Below, in pieces: positions 31,691 through 41,236 of a DNA stretch of 64,000 nt. How positions within the stretch are numbered: the stretch's first letter is position 1; every line of letters begins with the position of its first letter. A program made the translations under genes and the position numbers. Below the pieces are notes generated by a model. That model saw only the letters and a program-made list of their open reading frames with translations, had not been told where the DNA came from and made no database searches. Origin of the DNA: Streptomyces sp. A0958 (GTDB taxonomy: Bacteria > Actinomycetota > Actinomycetes > Streptomycetales > Streptomycetaceae); NCBI RefSeq assembly GCF_004795035.1, contig NZ_SSBK01000013.1, forward strand, positions 106,687-170,686. Reading direction: 5' to 3'.

Positions 31691-32494
31691 ATGTCGATGC
31701 TCGGCTGGCTGGACAGATCCGGCGACCAGCTCACCTTCTACGTACGGGCCCTGCTCTGGATACCCCGCACGCTGCGCCGCTACCTCAAGGAGGTGCAGCG
31801 CCTGCTCGCCGAGGTCGCCTTCGGCAGCGGCGGCCTCGGGGTCGTCGGCGGCACCATCGGCGTCATGATCGCGATGACCCTGGCCACCGGCACGGTCGTC
31901 GGCCTCCAGGGATACGCGGCCCTCAACCAGATCGGCACCGCCGCCTTCACCGGCTTCATCTCCGCGTACTTCAACACCCGCGAGATCGCCCCGCTCGTCG
32001 CCGGCCTCGCCCTCTCCGCGACCGTCGGGGCGGGCTTCACCGCACAGCTCGGCGCCATGCGCATCAACGAGGAGGTCGACGGACTGGAGTCGATGGGCGT
32101 GCGCTCCATGCCCTACCTCGTCACCACCCGCATCATCGCCGGCGTGGTCGCCATCATCCCGCTCTACGCGATCGGGCTGCTCTCCTCGTACGTCGCCTCC
32201 CGCTACGTCACCGTCCTGTTCAACGGCCAGTCGGCGGGCACCTACGACCACTACTTCAATCTCTTCCTGTCCCCTGCGGACGTGCTCCTGTCGGTGCTCA
32301 AGGTGCTGATCTTCAGCGTGATGGTGATCCTCGCGCACTGCTACTACGGCTTCCACGCCACCGGCGGCCCCGCCGGGGTCGGTGTGGCCGTCGGCCGGTC
32401 GGTGCGCAACGCGATCGTGCTGATCAGCGTCACCGACTTCTTCCTCTCGCTCGCCATCTGGGGCGCCACGACGACGGTGAAGGTGGCCGGCTGA
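31691..32494 (+). CDS. yrbEB: Mce permease YrbEB (MlaE family)
   Basis: The 267-aa protein is the second MlaE-type permease: helices at about residues 50-75, 90-115, 150-185, 195-215 and 235-260. The coupling segment is GAMRINEEVDGLESMGVRSM and the FNTREIAPLVAGLALSATV region matches the family. It forms a heterodimer with YrbEA. Its TGA overlaps the ATG of the first mce gene. Confidence 0.96.
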   Translation: MSMLGWLDRSGDQLTFYVRALLWIPRTLRRYLKEVQRLLAEVAFGSGGLGVVGGTIGVMIAMTLATGTVVGLQGYAALNQIGTAAFTGFISAYFNTREIAPLVAGLALSATVGAGFTAQLGAMRINEEVDGLESMGVRSMPYLVTTRIIAGVVAIIPLYAIGLLSSYVASRYVTVLFNGQSAGTYDHYFNLFLSPADVLLSVLKVLIFSVMVILAHCYYGFHATGGPAGVGVAVGRSVRNAIVLISVTDFFLSLAIWGATTTVKVAG

Positions 32495-33801
32495 TGAGTT
32501 CCCGCGCCACCAGGACCACCGGCCGCAGAACCGCCGGAGTCGCCTTCTTCCTCGTGCCCGCCGTCCTCATCTGGGTGTCGGTCTCGGTGTACGAGAAGGA
32601 CTTCACCCACGACGCGACCGTCACCGTACGCACGTCGAGCGTGGGAAACGAGATGCACGACAACGCCGACGTGAAGCTGCGCGGGGTCGTCGTCGGCCAG
32701 GTCCGCGACATCGCGGCCGACGGCGACGGAGCCCGGCTCACCCTCGCGATCAAACCGGACAAGCTGGACCGCATCCCGGCCGACGTCACCGCCCAGATGC
32801 TCCCCACCACGCTCTTCGGCGAACGGTTCGTCGCCCTCGTACCGCCCGCCGTGCCCTCGGCGAAGACCCTCGGCGCCGGTGACGTCATCCCGCAGGACCG
32901 CTCCAGCAACGCCATCGAGCTGGAAGAGGTCCTGGACAACGTCCTGCCCCTGCTGACCGCCGTGAAGCCGGAAAAACTCTCCGCCACCCTCAACGCGGTC
33001 TCCCAGGCACTCCAGGGCCGGGGCGAGAAGCTCGGCGACACCCTCGTCAAGCTCGACGCCCACCTGCAGAAGTTCAACCCCCAACTGCCCACGCTCAACG
33101 AGGACATCAAGGAACTCGTCAAGGTGAGCCGGCTCTACGCGGACTCCGCCCCCGACGTCCTGGACGCCCTCACCGACTTCACCACCACCAGTGGCACCCT
33201 CGCCGAAGAGCAGGCCGACCTCGCCGACCTGTACGGCTCCACCACCGCATCCGCCCGCGACCTCACCGCCTTCTTCCAGCGGAACAAGGACAACCTCATC
33301 CGGCTCGCCGCCACAGGCCGGCCCACCCTGGAGACCCTCGCCAAGTACTCCTCGGAGTTCCCCTGCACACTGCGCACCGTCGCCGGATTCATACCGGCCA
33401 TGGACAAGGCGCTCGGCAAGGGCACCGACCAGCCGGGACTGCACGTCACGCTCAAGACAGTGCCGTCCAAGGGGAAGTACGTGGCGGGCAAGGACACCCC
33501 GGTCTACAACGACACCGGCGGACCGCACTGCTACTCCATCCCCTACGTCGGCCGGACCGTGCCGACCGCCGACGCCAGGACCGCCGCGGACACCCGCACC
33601 GCGGCTGACCCGGAGACGGCCACCCCGGTGGAGGTCCCGGCGGCGGACGCGTCGCTCGGCATGCCCAACTCCCCGCAGGAAAGCCGGCTCGTCAACGAGC
33701 TGGTCGCTCCCTCACTGGAAGTCCGGCCGCAGGCCCTGCCCGAGTGGAGCAGCGTGCTCATCGGCCCGGCCTTCCGCGGCGTGGAGGTGAAGCTCAAGTG
33801 A
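32494..33801 (+). CDS. mceA: Mce protein A
   Basis: The 435-aa protein has one N-terminal membrane anchor (about residues 13-32), the MlaD/Mce beta domain (about 40-120; DVKLRGVVVGQVRDI is the family core), and a long helical Mce-C part (130-350). Its C-terminus is Ala/Thr/Asp-rich and low in complexity (350-400). Mce proteins assemble as heterohexamers that form a channel or shuttle for lipids across the envelope. MceA is first of six, coupled by ATGA on both sides. Confidence 0.95.
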   Translation: MSSRATRTTGRRTAGVAFFLVPAVLIWVSVSVYEKDFTHDATVTVRTSSVGNEMHDNADVKLRGVVVGQVRDIAADGDGARLTLAIKPDKLDRIPADVTAQMLPTTLFGERFVALVPPAVPSAKTLGAGDVIPQDRSSNAIELEEVLDNVLPLLTAVKPEKLSATLNAVSQALQGRGEKLGDTLVKLDAHLQKFNPQLPTLNEDIKELVKVSRLYADSAPDVLDALTDFTTTSGTLAEEQADLADLYGSTTASARDLTAFFQRNKDNLIRLAATGRPTLETLAKYSSEFPCTLRTVAGFIPAMDKALGKGTDQPGLHVTLKTVPSKGKYVAGKDTPVYNDTGGPHCYSIPYVGRTVPTADARTAADTRTAADPETATPVEVPAADASLGMPNSPQESRLVNELVAPSLEVRPQALPEWSSVLIGPAFRGVEVKLK

Positions 33802-34829
33802 AGCGCCGCTCCATCGCGGGACCGCTCGCGAAATCGATCGTCTTCATCGTGGTGACGAGCCTGGCCACCACGGTTCTCGCCCTGTCCATCGCCAACACCG
33901 GTGTGGGCGACACCCGTTCGTACCGTGCCCGGTTCACCGACGCGACCGGCCTCATCGTCGGGGACAGCGTCCGGATCGCCGGCGTCAAGGTCGGCCAGGT
34001 CGAATCCGTCAAGGTCGCCGACCGGCGAGTGGCCGAGGTCGGCTTCAGCGTCCGCAAGGGCCGCAAGCTGCCGGCGTCGGTGACCGCGTCGATCAAGTAC
34101 CTCAACATGGTCGGCCAGCGCTACATCGACCTGGACCAGGGCGCGGGGCCCGTCGGTGAGAGCTTCGCCCCGGGCGCCACCATCCCGCTCTCGCGCACCA
34201 CCCCGGCGCTCGACCTGACCCAGCTCTTCAACGGCTTCCAGCCGCTCTTCGAAGGGCTCTCCCCGCCCGACGTCAACCAGCTCGCCGGCTCCATCGTCCA
34301 GGTGCTCCAGGGCGAGGGCGGCACCGTCGACAGCATCCTCCAGCACGTCGGCTCGCTGACCGGCACAGTCGCAGCCAAGGACAAGGTGATCGGCGAGGTG
34401 ATCAAGAACCTCAACACGGTCCTGAAGACGGTCAACGACCGGGAGGCCGGCTTCAACGACCTCGTCGACACCCTCCAGGAACTCGTCACCGGCTTCGCGG
34501 GCGACCGCAAGCCGCTCGGTGAGGCCGTCACAGCGATGGGCGCGCTCACCACGGTCACCGCGGACCTCTTCGAGGACGGCCGGGGACCCCTCAAGGACGA
34601 CATCAAGGAACTCGGCCGGCTCTCCGGAAACCTGGCCGACAACTCTCCGAAGATCGTCAACTTCCTGGAGAAGACCCCGGCCAAGATGGAGGCCATCAGC
34701 CGCCTCACCTCGTACGGCTCCTGGCTCAACCTCTACCTCTGCGAGGCCAGGGTCAGCGGCGTCACGACCAGCGACGGCAGCACCCCGCCGACCGGCATCG
34801 AGATCACCCAGCCGAGGTGCCTGTCATGA
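33798..34829 (+). CDS. mceB: Mce protein B
   Basis: The 343-aa protein (GTG start within the mceA stop) has an N-terminal anchor (VFIVVTSLATTVLALSIA), MlaD core (GDSVRIAGVKVGQVESVKV; about residues 38-112) and a helical needle-like region rich in heptads (150-310). It ends near two cysteines (LYLCEARVSG and QPRC). It is the second of six Mce subunits. Confidence 0.95.
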   Translation: MKRRSIAGPLAKSIVFIVVTSLATTVLALSIANTGVGDTRSYRARFTDATGLIVGDSVRIAGVKVGQVESVKVADRRVAEVGFSVRKGRKLPASVTASIKYLNMVGQRYIDLDQGAGPVGESFAPGATIPLSRTTPALDLTQLFNGFQPLFEGLSPPDVNQLAGSIVQVLQGEGGTVDSILQHVGSLTGTVAAKDKVIGEVIKNLNTVLKTVNDREAGFNDLVDTLQELVTGFAGDRKPLGEAVTAMGALTTVTADLFEDGRGPLKDDIKELGRLSGNLADNSPKIVNFLEKTPAKMEAISRLTSYGSWLNLYLCEARVSGVTTSDGSTPPTGIEITQPRCLS

Positions 34830-35845
34830 GGATCAAGCCGATACGTCACCGCAACCCCGTCGCCGTCGGCATCGTGGGACTGCTCCTGCTGGCCCTCATC
34901 GGGTTCGGGGCCTACCGCGCCGACTCGCTCCCCTTCATCGGCGGCGGCACCACCTACCGCGCCGACTTCACCGAGTCCGCCGGCCTCAGCGAGGGCGACG
35001 AGGTACGCATCGCCGGAGTGAAGGTCGGCAAGGTCACCGGGGTCTCCCTCGACGGGGCCAAGGTGAAGGTCACCTTCAAGGTCAAGGACGCCTGGATCGG
35101 CAACGCCAGCACCGTCGGCATCGCCATCAAGACGCTCCTCGGCGAGAAGTACCTGGCCGTCGACCCGCTCGGCGACTCGGCGCAGGACCCGGACGAGCGC
35201 ATCACCGCGTCGCGCACCACCTCCCCGTACGACGTCACCCAGGCGTTCAACGGACTGGGCGAGACCATCGGGGAGATCGACACCGAACAGCTCGCCAAGA
35301 GCTTCGAGACGATCTCCGCCACCTTCAAGGACTCCCCGCCCGACGTGAAGAGCGCCGCCGAGGGACTGTCCGCCCTGTCGAAGACCGTCTCCGAACGCGA
35401 CGCCCAGCTGGCGACCCTGCTCAAGGGCAGCAAGCAGCTCACCAAGACCCTCGCCAACAAGAAGAGCGGCTTCGAAACCCTCCTGGAGGACGGCAACCTG
35501 CTCCTCGGCGAGATCCAGGCCCGCCGCGACTCCATCCACCTGCTGCTCACCGGCACCCGCGATCTGGGCACCCAGCTCACCGGGCTCGTCGCCGACAACA
35601 ACAAGCAGCTGAAGCCGACCCTCAAGGCGCTCGGCCGGGTCACGGCGGTGCTGCAGAAGAACCGCAAGAGCCTCGACCAGGTGCTCTCGCTCGCCGGCTC
35701 CTACAACCGGCTCGTCGGCAACACCCTCGGCAACGGCCGCTGGTTCGACAACTACGTCTGCGGTGTCGTCCCGAAGAACTACCTGCCTGCGAACACACCA
35801 CCGGCGACCGGATGCATGCCTCCCAAGCAGGAAGGCGGGCACTGA
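34826..35845 (+). CDS. mceC: Mce protein C
   Basis: The 339-aa protein starts at ATG 34826 inside the mceB stop. It has a membrane anchor (VGIVGLLLLALIGFGAYRA), MlaD core (GDEVRIAGVKVGKVTGVSL), then a long helical region with Gln/Leu heptads (LLKGSKQLTKTLANKKSGF). Two C-terminal cysteines resemble those in MceB (NYVCGVVP, ATGCMPP). It is followed by 1 bp and then mceD. Confidence 0.95.
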   Translation: MRIKPIRHRNPVAVGIVGLLLLALIGFGAYRADSLPFIGGGTTYRADFTESAGLSEGDEVRIAGVKVGKVTGVSLDGAKVKVTFKVKDAWIGNASTVGIAIKTLLGEKYLAVDPLGDSAQDPDERITASRTTSPYDVTQAFNGLGETIGEIDTEQLAKSFETISATFKDSPPDVKSAAEGLSALSKTVSERDAQLATLLKGSKQLTKTLANKKSGFETLLEDGNLLLGEIQARRDSIHLLLTGTRDLGTQLTGLVADNNKQLKPTLKALGRVTAVLQKNRKSLDQVLSLAGSYNRLVGNTLGNGRWFDNYVCGVVPKNYLPANTPPATGCMPPKQEGGH

Positions 35846-35846
35846 G

Positions 35847-36959
35847 ATGAGACTCACCCGCGTCATCGGCATCGGCGCCGGCCTCGTCGTCGTGGCCGTC
35901 GCCGCCACCTCCGGCGTGATGGCCATGGAGGAGGAGGGAACGACCACCGTCACGGCCTACTTCGACCAGGCCACCGGCGTCTACGCCGGGTCCGACCTGC
36001 GCATCCTCGGCGTGCGGGTCGGCTCGGTCGAATCGGTCCAGCCGCGCGGCAAGGACGTCGAGGTGGTCCTGCGCATCGACAAGGGCATCCAGGTGCCCAA
36101 GGACGCGCACGCCGTGGTCGTCGCCCCCAGCCTCGTCGCCGACCGGTACGTCCAGCTCGCCCCCGCCTACACCGGGGGAGCGGTCCTCGCGGACGGCGCC
36201 GAACTGCCCGCAGCGAACAACGCGACCCCCGTGGAGGTGGACCAGCTCTACGCGTCCATCACCGAACTGTCCACCGCGCTCGGCCCGGACGGGGCGAACG
36301 CCGAAGGAGCCTTCGCCGGGCTCCTGGACACCGGAGCGAAGAACCTCAAGGGCAACGGCAAGGACATCGGCGACTCCATCGAGCAGTTCGGCAAGGCGAC
36401 GAAGACGCTCGACAAGTCCAGCGGCAACCTCTTCGACACGCTGTCCTACCTCCAGACCTTCACCACCATGCTGAAGGACAACGACGGCAACGTCCGGAAG
36501 GCCGAGGACCAGCTGAACTCCGTGACCGGCTTCCTCGCCGACGACAAGAAGAACCTCGGCGCCGCCCTCAAGGAACTCGGCACCGCCCTCGGCCAGGTCA
36601 AGACGTTCATCAAGGACAACCGGGCCGCCCTGAAGGAGAACGTGGACGCCCTGGTGCCGATCACCCAGACCCTCGTCGACCAGCGCGCCTCGCTCGCCGA
36701 GTCGCTGGACGTCCTGCCCCTGTCGGCGGGCAACGTCCTGAACGCGTACGACCCGGCGCACCGCACCCTCAACGGCCGGACCAACCTCAACGAACTCAGC
36801 ATGGGCGGCCCGCTGACCGAGTCCACCCTCGCCCTCAAGGGGCTCTCCCCGGTGGACGCCGACCGGCAGCGGGCGCTGCCCGCCCTGCCGCTCCCGGCCG
36901 TGGGGACGGTCTACGGCACCCCGAAGGACAGCAAGGACAAGAAGGGGGCGAAGCAATGA
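35847..36959 (+). CDS. mceD: Mce protein D
   Basis: The 370-aa protein has an anchor (IGIGAGLVVVAVAATSGVM), MlaD core (GSDLRILGVRVGSVESVQP; about residues 30-105) and a long helical region from about 125 to 310. The C-terminus is Lys/Asp-rich (KDSKDKKGAKQ) and lacks the Cys pair of MceB and MceC. It overlaps the lipoprotein gene mceE by ATGA. Confidence 0.95.
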   Translation: MRLTRVIGIGAGLVVVAVAATSGVMAMEEEGTTTVTAYFDQATGVYAGSDLRILGVRVGSVESVQPRGKDVEVVLRIDKGIQVPKDAHAVVVAPSLVADRYVQLAPAYTGGAVLADGAELPAANNATPVEVDQLYASITELSTALGPDGANAEGAFAGLLDTGAKNLKGNGKDIGDSIEQFGKATKTLDKSSGNLFDTLSYLQTFTTMLKDNDGNVRKAEDQLNSVTGFLADDKKNLGAALKELGTALGQVKTFIKDNRAALKENVDALVPITQTLVDQRASLAESLDVLPLSAGNVLNAYDPAHRTLNGRTNLNELSMGGPLTESTLALKGLSPVDADRQRALPALPLPAVGTVYGTPKDSKDKKGAKQ

Positions 36960-38128
36960 GCCGCAGACCGCGCAGACCCGCGGCCCTCGGGACCACGGGC
37001 GGGGCGGCACTCGTCGCGCTCGGCCTGTGCTGCACCCTCCTCGTCACCGGATGCGGGGCCCCGCACTTCTCCGGCATCGAAGACGTGCCGCTGCCCGGCG
37101 GAGCGGACCTCGGCGACCACCCGTACGAGATCACCGCCGACTTCGGGGACGTGCTCAGCCTCTCCCCGCAGTCCTCGGTGAAGGTCAACGACGTCGCCGT
37201 CGGCCGCGTCACCAAGATCTCCCTCGCCCCGGACGGCTGGCAGGCCCGGGTCACCATGAAGGTCAACGGGAAGATCGACCTGCCCGCCAACGCCTACGCC
37301 CACCTGGAGCAGTCCAGCCTGCTCGGCGAGAAGTACATCCAGCTCCGGCCGTCGGCCAAGGGCACCGCCCGGGGCACCCTCGCCGACGGCGACCGCATCC
37401 CGCTCACCCGCACCAACCGCAACCCCGAGGTCGAAGAGGTCTTCGGCGCCCTGTCCATGCTCCTCAACGGCGGCGGGGTCCAGCAGCTCAAGACCATCAC
37501 CACCGAGCTCAACAAGGCACTGGCCGGGCAGGAACCCCAGGTCAAGTCCATGCTCCACCGGGTCGACACCCTCGTCACCAACCTCGACGACCACCGCGGC
37601 GACATCACCGCGGCGCTCGACGGCGTCAACCGGCTCTCCACCACGCTCGCCACCCGCAAGCAGCAGGTCGGAACGGTCCTCACCAAACTCAGCCCCGGCA
37701 TGAAGGTCCTGGAGAAACAGCGCGGCTCGCTCCTGACGATGCTCCGCTCCCTGGACACCCTCTCCGACGTCGCCGTCAGCACCATCAACAAGGGCAAGGC
37801 GGACACCATCGCCGACCTGAAGGCCCTCGCCCCCACCCTGAGGGCCCTGGCCGACTCCGGCAACGACCTGCCCGACTCCCTCCAGGTGCTCATGACCTAC
37901 CCGTTCACGGACGAGGTGCTGCGCGGTGTGAAGGGCGACTACCTCAACGTGTACCTGGACATGACGGCCGAGCCCGGCACCCAGATCATCCCCGCCTACG
38001 ACCCGGACGCGGAGAGCGGGACGCCGGGCGAGGCCGACGCGGTCGCCGGCGCCGGACTGCCGCTGCCCCTCCCCACGACCTCGGCGCCCACGACGAGCCG
38101 GCCCTCGGCCTCGAAGGGGAGCAACTGA
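36956..38128 (+). CDS. mceE: Mce protein E, lipoprotein (LprK-like)
   Basis: The 390-aa protein has a lipoprotein signal peptide with lipobox LVTGC (Cys about residue 33), then the MlaD core (SSVKVNDVAVGRVTKISL) and a long helical domain. The tail is Pro/Thr/Ser-rich. MceE is typically the single lipidated subunit of mce operons (LprK in mycobacteria), which fits its fifth position here. It is coupled to mceF by TGATG. Confidence 0.96.
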   Translation: MSRRPRRPAALGTTGGAALVALGLCCTLLVTGCGAPHFSGIEDVPLPGGADLGDHPYEITADFGDVLSLSPQSSVKVNDVAVGRVTKISLAPDGWQARVTMKVNGKIDLPANAYAHLEQSSLLGEKYIQLRPSAKGTARGTLADGDRIPLTRTNRNPEVEEVFGALSMLLNGGGVQQLKTITTELNKALAGQEPQVKSMLHRVDTLVTNLDDHRGDITAALDGVNRLSTTLATRKQQVGTVLTKLSPGMKVLEKQRGSLLTMLRSLDTLSDVAVSTINKGKADTIADLKALAPTLRALADSGNDLPDSLQVLMTYPFTDEVLRGVKGDYLNVYLDMTAEPGTQIIPAYDPDAESGTPGEADAVAGAGLPLPLPTTSAPTTSRPSASKGSN

Positions 38129-39387
38129 TGATCACCCTCGCCATCCGGCTGAAGAACCTCGCCTTCCTGATCATCGCGGTGCTGGTGCTCGGCTACCTCG
38201 GCGTGCGCTACGCCGACCTCGGCCACTACATCGGCATGCGCGACTACTACACCGTCAAGGTGCAACTCCCGCGCACCGGCGGCCTGTTCACTCACTCCAA
38301 CGTCACCTACCGAGGGGTCTCGGTGGGCCGGGTCGGACCCATCGAGCTCACCGACGACGGCGTGGAGGCCGAACTGCGGATCAACAAGTCAGCACCCCGC
38401 ATCCCCGACGACCTGAAGGCGGTCGTGGCCAACCTCTCCGCGGTCGGCGAGCAGTACGTCGACCTGCGGCCGACCCGCACCGAGGGCCCCTACCTCGCGA
38501 ACGGCTCGGTCATCGACCAGGCCGAGACCACCGTCCCGGCGCCCGTGACGAACGTCCTCACCAGCGTCAACGACCTCGCCTCCTCGGTCGACCTGGAGTC
38601 GCTGCGTACCGTCGTGGACGAATTCGGCACCGCGTTCAGCGGGCGCGGCGACGACCTCCAGGTCCTCCTGGACACCGGCAGCGACTTCGTGGACGCCGCC
38701 GACGATGCCCTGCCCGTCAACACCAGGCTGATGGAGGACGGCAAGACCGTGCTGCGCACCCAGGTCGAACAGGGCGAAGCCCTCAAGGGGTTCGCCGCCG
38801 GCGCCAAGGAACTGGCCGCCCAGCTCAAGGGCTCCGACTCCGACCTGCGCAAGCTCATCGCCGTCACCCCCGACGCGACCGGGCAGATCAGCGGGCTGCT
38901 GCGGGACGTCGAACCCAGCTTCGGAGTCGTCGTCGCCAACCTCCTCACCACCTCCGAGGTCGCCGTCACCCGGCAGCGCGGCCTTGAGGAACTGCTCGTG
39001 AAGCTCCCCGCCGTCGCGGCAGCCGGGGCCAGCGCGGTCGACGAGGACGGTGCCAGGTTCGGCATGTCGATCACCTTCTTCGAGCCGCTGCCCTGCACCG
39101 CCGGCTACGAGGGGACGACCTACCGCAACGGGCTGGACCTCTCACCCGCCCCCGCGCTCAACACCAAGGCCCGCTGCGCCGCTTCGCCCGGCACCGGCAT
39201 CGACGTCCGGGGCAGTGCCAACGCCCCGAAGGGCGGCCCCGTGCCCGAACCGGCCAGGGCCGGCGCGCTGACCCTCGGTGACACCAAGCAGGAGCGACTG
39301 CCCGGAGTGCTCGGCGCCAAGGCCGACGAGGCCCCCGTACGGAACATGGCCGGGCTGCTGGGCCTCGGACAGGAGGGCGGCGAGTGA
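38128..39387 (+). CDS. mceF: Mce protein F
   Basis: The 419-aa protein has an N-terminal anchor (NLAFLIIAVLVLGYLGV), MlaD core (SNVTYRGVSVGRVGPIEL; about residues 35-115) and a helical region. A C-terminal extension (340-419) holds paired Cys (LPCTAGYEG, ARCAASPG) and Pro/Gly-rich sequence. It is the last of six Mce subunits and overlaps the first Mce-associated gene by GTGA. Confidence 0.95.
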   Translation: MITLAIRLKNLAFLIIAVLVLGYLGVRYADLGHYIGMRDYYTVKVQLPRTGGLFTHSNVTYRGVSVGRVGPIELTDDGVEAELRINKSAPRIPDDLKAVVANLSAVGEQYVDLRPTRTEGPYLANGSVIDQAETTVPAPVTNVLTSVNDLASSVDLESLRTVVDEFGTAFSGRGDDLQVLLDTGSDFVDAADDALPVNTRLMEDGKTVLRTQVEQGEALKGFAAGAKELAAQLKGSDSDLRKLIAVTPDATGQISGLLRDVEPSFGVVVANLLTTSEVAVTRQRGLEELLVKLPAVAAAGASAVDEDGARFGMSITFFEPLPCTAGYEGTTYRNGLDLSPAPALNTKARCAASPGTGIDVRGSANAPKGGPVPEPARAGALTLGDTKQERLPGVLGAKADEAPVRNMAGLLGLGQEGGE

Positions 39388-39905
39388 ATCCCCGCACCCG
39401 CACCTTCGGCGGCTGGGCCGTGCTGCTGGTCGCGGCGCTCGTCTGCGCCCTGGGCGGCTGGTCGTACGCCCGGGCGCGCGGCGACGACGACCTGGCGTAC
39501 GCCAAGAGCAGGGACGCCGCACTCGCGGACGGCCGGCAGGACCTGGCCCGGCTCAACACCCTGGACGGCAAGGACGAGGCGAGCGTGGACGCCGGTCTCG
39601 CCGGCTGGCTGGAATCCGCCACCGGACCGCTGTACGACCAGCTGAAGCGGACCCGGAAGAAGGACGCGGCCGACCTGGAGAAGGCCGGCGCCACCGCGCG
39701 CGGCAAGGTCACCGACGCCGCGCTCACCGAGCTGGACGAGCGGACCGGCACCGCGCTGATGATCGCGACCGTGGACGTCGAGGTCACCCCGCGCACCGGG
39801 AAGGCCGGCACCGAACGCAAACGCTTCGAGGCCACGCTCGCCCGGACCGGGGACGGCTGGAAGATCAAGGCGCTCACGGCGCTCGGCATAGGGAGCGGCG
39901 CATGA
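39384..39905 (+). CDS. Mce-associated membrane protein 1
   Basis: The 173-aa protein (GTG in the mceF stop) has one N-terminal transmembrane segment (WAVLLVAALVCALGGWSYA) and a helix-plus-sheet extracytoplasmic domain. The domain is like other Mce-associated (Mas) proteins: YAKSRDAALADGRQDLARLNTLD, quoted by its ends, and the closing GDGWKIKALTALG strand. Such proteins are thought to stabilise Mce complexes, as Mas/LucA-type factors do in mycobacteria. Confidence 0.88.
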   Translation: MNPRTRTFGGWAVLLVAALVCALGGWSYARARGDDDLAYAKSRDAALADGRQDLARLNTLDGKDEASVDAGLAGWLESATGPLYDQLKRTRKKDAADLEKAGATARGKVTDAALTELDERTGTALMIATVDVEVTPRTGKAGTERKRFEATLARTGDGWKIKALTALGIGSGA

Positions 39906-40594
39906 AACGCGGCGGTACGACCGACGTGGTGACCGGTGACACGGACGTCGAGGACGCCGTGGAGCCGGACGAGCTGGACGAGCCGGCCGGCCTGCCCGGC
40001 GACGGTGACGACGACCCGGAGGCCGCCGCGCAGAGCCCGTCCGCCGGCACCGGGCCCGGGGAGGGCACCGACGACGACACCGGGGCCCGGACCGGCCGGC
40101 GGTGGCCGCGCGTGCTGGCCGGGGTGCTCGCCGTCGTGCTGGTCGCGGCCGGTGCCGCGCTGTACGTGGCGGGGCGGCAGCTGCGGGACACCCCCGCCAC
40201 CTCCAACCGGGCGCTGACCGACAGCGCGGCGACCGCCCAGGTCGCCGGGGAGGTCACCAACGCCCTCGGCAAGGTGTTCTCGTACAGCCCCGAGGGCACC
40301 GCCGCCACCAAGGCGTCCGCGCAGAAACTCCTGGCGGGCAAGGCGCTTCAGCAGTACGCGGCGCTCTTCGGCCAGGTCGAGAAGCAGTCGGCGGACCAGA
40401 AGCTCACGCTCACCACCCATGTCGTACGCGCCGGAGTGACCCGGCTGACGCCCGACACCGCCCACCTCCTCGTCTTCCTCGACCAGGTCTACGAGCGCGA
40501 GGGCAAGGCCGCCGGCAAGGCGGCCGCACAGCTCTCCGTCACGGCCCAACTGCGCGAAGGGCACTGGACGATCGTGGAGATCACCCCCCGATAG
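39902..40594 (+). CDS. Mce-associated membrane protein 2
   Basis: The 230-aa protein has a long acidic cytoplasmic N-terminus (residues 1-65, Asp/Glu/Gly-rich), one transmembrane helix (VLAGVLAVVLVAAGAALYVAG) and the Mas NTF2-like domain. The domain includes ALGKVFSYSPEG, LTTHVVRAGVTRL and the closing EGHWTIVEITPR strand. It starts at ATG 39902 inside the previous stop. Sequence and length are close to the protein at 41237, so the pair probably arose by duplication. Confidence 0.88.
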   Translation: MKRGGTTDVVTGDTDVEDAVEPDELDEPAGLPGDGDDDPEAAAQSPSAGTGPGEGTDDDTGARTGRRWPRVLAGVLAVVLVAAGAALYVAGRQLRDTPATSNRALTDSAATAQVAGEVTNALGKVFSYSPEGTAATKASAQKLLAGKALQQYAALFGQVEKQSADQKLTLTTHVVRAGVTRLTPDTAHLLVFLDQVYEREGKAAGKAAAQLSVTAQLREGHWTIVEITPR

Positions 40595-40672
40595 CGCGGC
40601 AGCGTGGAAACACCGCACCACCGAGCACGTACGGCACAGCACGGCAGGACCGGCCGGCAGGGAGAGGCAGCG

Positions 40673-41203
40673 ATGGTACGGGTACGGATGACGAGGAACC
40701 CGCTGATGGCGGCGGCGATCGTGCTGACGGTCGCGGCGGCCGGCGCCGCGGGCTGGGGCGGGGTGTCCCGCTACCAGGCGGCGCACGACGGCTCGGCCGC
40801 GTACGCCCAGGCCCGCGACGACGTGCTGGCCGCGGGCGAGCAGGCCGTGCAGAACATGAACACGCTCGACCACGCTCGGCTCGCCGAGGGGCTGGACAGC
40901 TGGGAGGACTCCACCACCGGCGACCTGCACCAGCAACTCGTGGACGGACGCGACGGGTTCGTGAAGCAGATCCAGGAGGCGAAGACCGTCAGCACCGCCA
41001 AGGTGCTGTCCGGCGCGGTCACCGAGCTCGACGACCGGGCCGGGAAGGCCGGGGTCATGGTGGCGCTGCGGGTGACCGTGACCGCGCCGAAGGGCAAGCC
41101 CGCGGTGAAGGAGAGCCGGATGCTCGGGCAGCTCACCCGCACCTCCGAGGGGTGGAAGCTCAGCGCCCTCGGCCAGGCGCCCGTCGGCAACACCGCCGGC
41201 TGA
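40673..41203 (+). CDS. Mce-associated membrane protein 3
   Basis: The 176-aa protein has an N-terminal transmembrane helix (MAAAIVLTVAAAGAAGWGGV) and a Mas-type domain close to the protein at 39384: YAQARDDVLAAGEQAVQNMN and closing EGWKLSALGQAPVG. ATG 40673 follows GGAGAGG; an upstream in-frame ATG (40604) lacks a site. A 78-bp gap separates it from the previous gene, the only loose junction so far in the operon. Confidence 0.87.
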   Translation: MVRVRMTRNPLMAAAIVLTVAAAGAAGWGGVSRYQAAHDGSAAYAQARDDVLAAGEQAVQNMNTLDHARLAEGLDSWEDSTTGDLHQQLVDGRDGFVKQIQEAKTVSTAKVLSGAVTELDDRAGKAGVMVALRVTVTAPKGKPAVKESRMLGQLTRTSEGWKLSALGQAPVGNTAG

Positions 41204-41236
41204 CACCCCCGCCCCGCACCGAGAGGAACCCCGGAC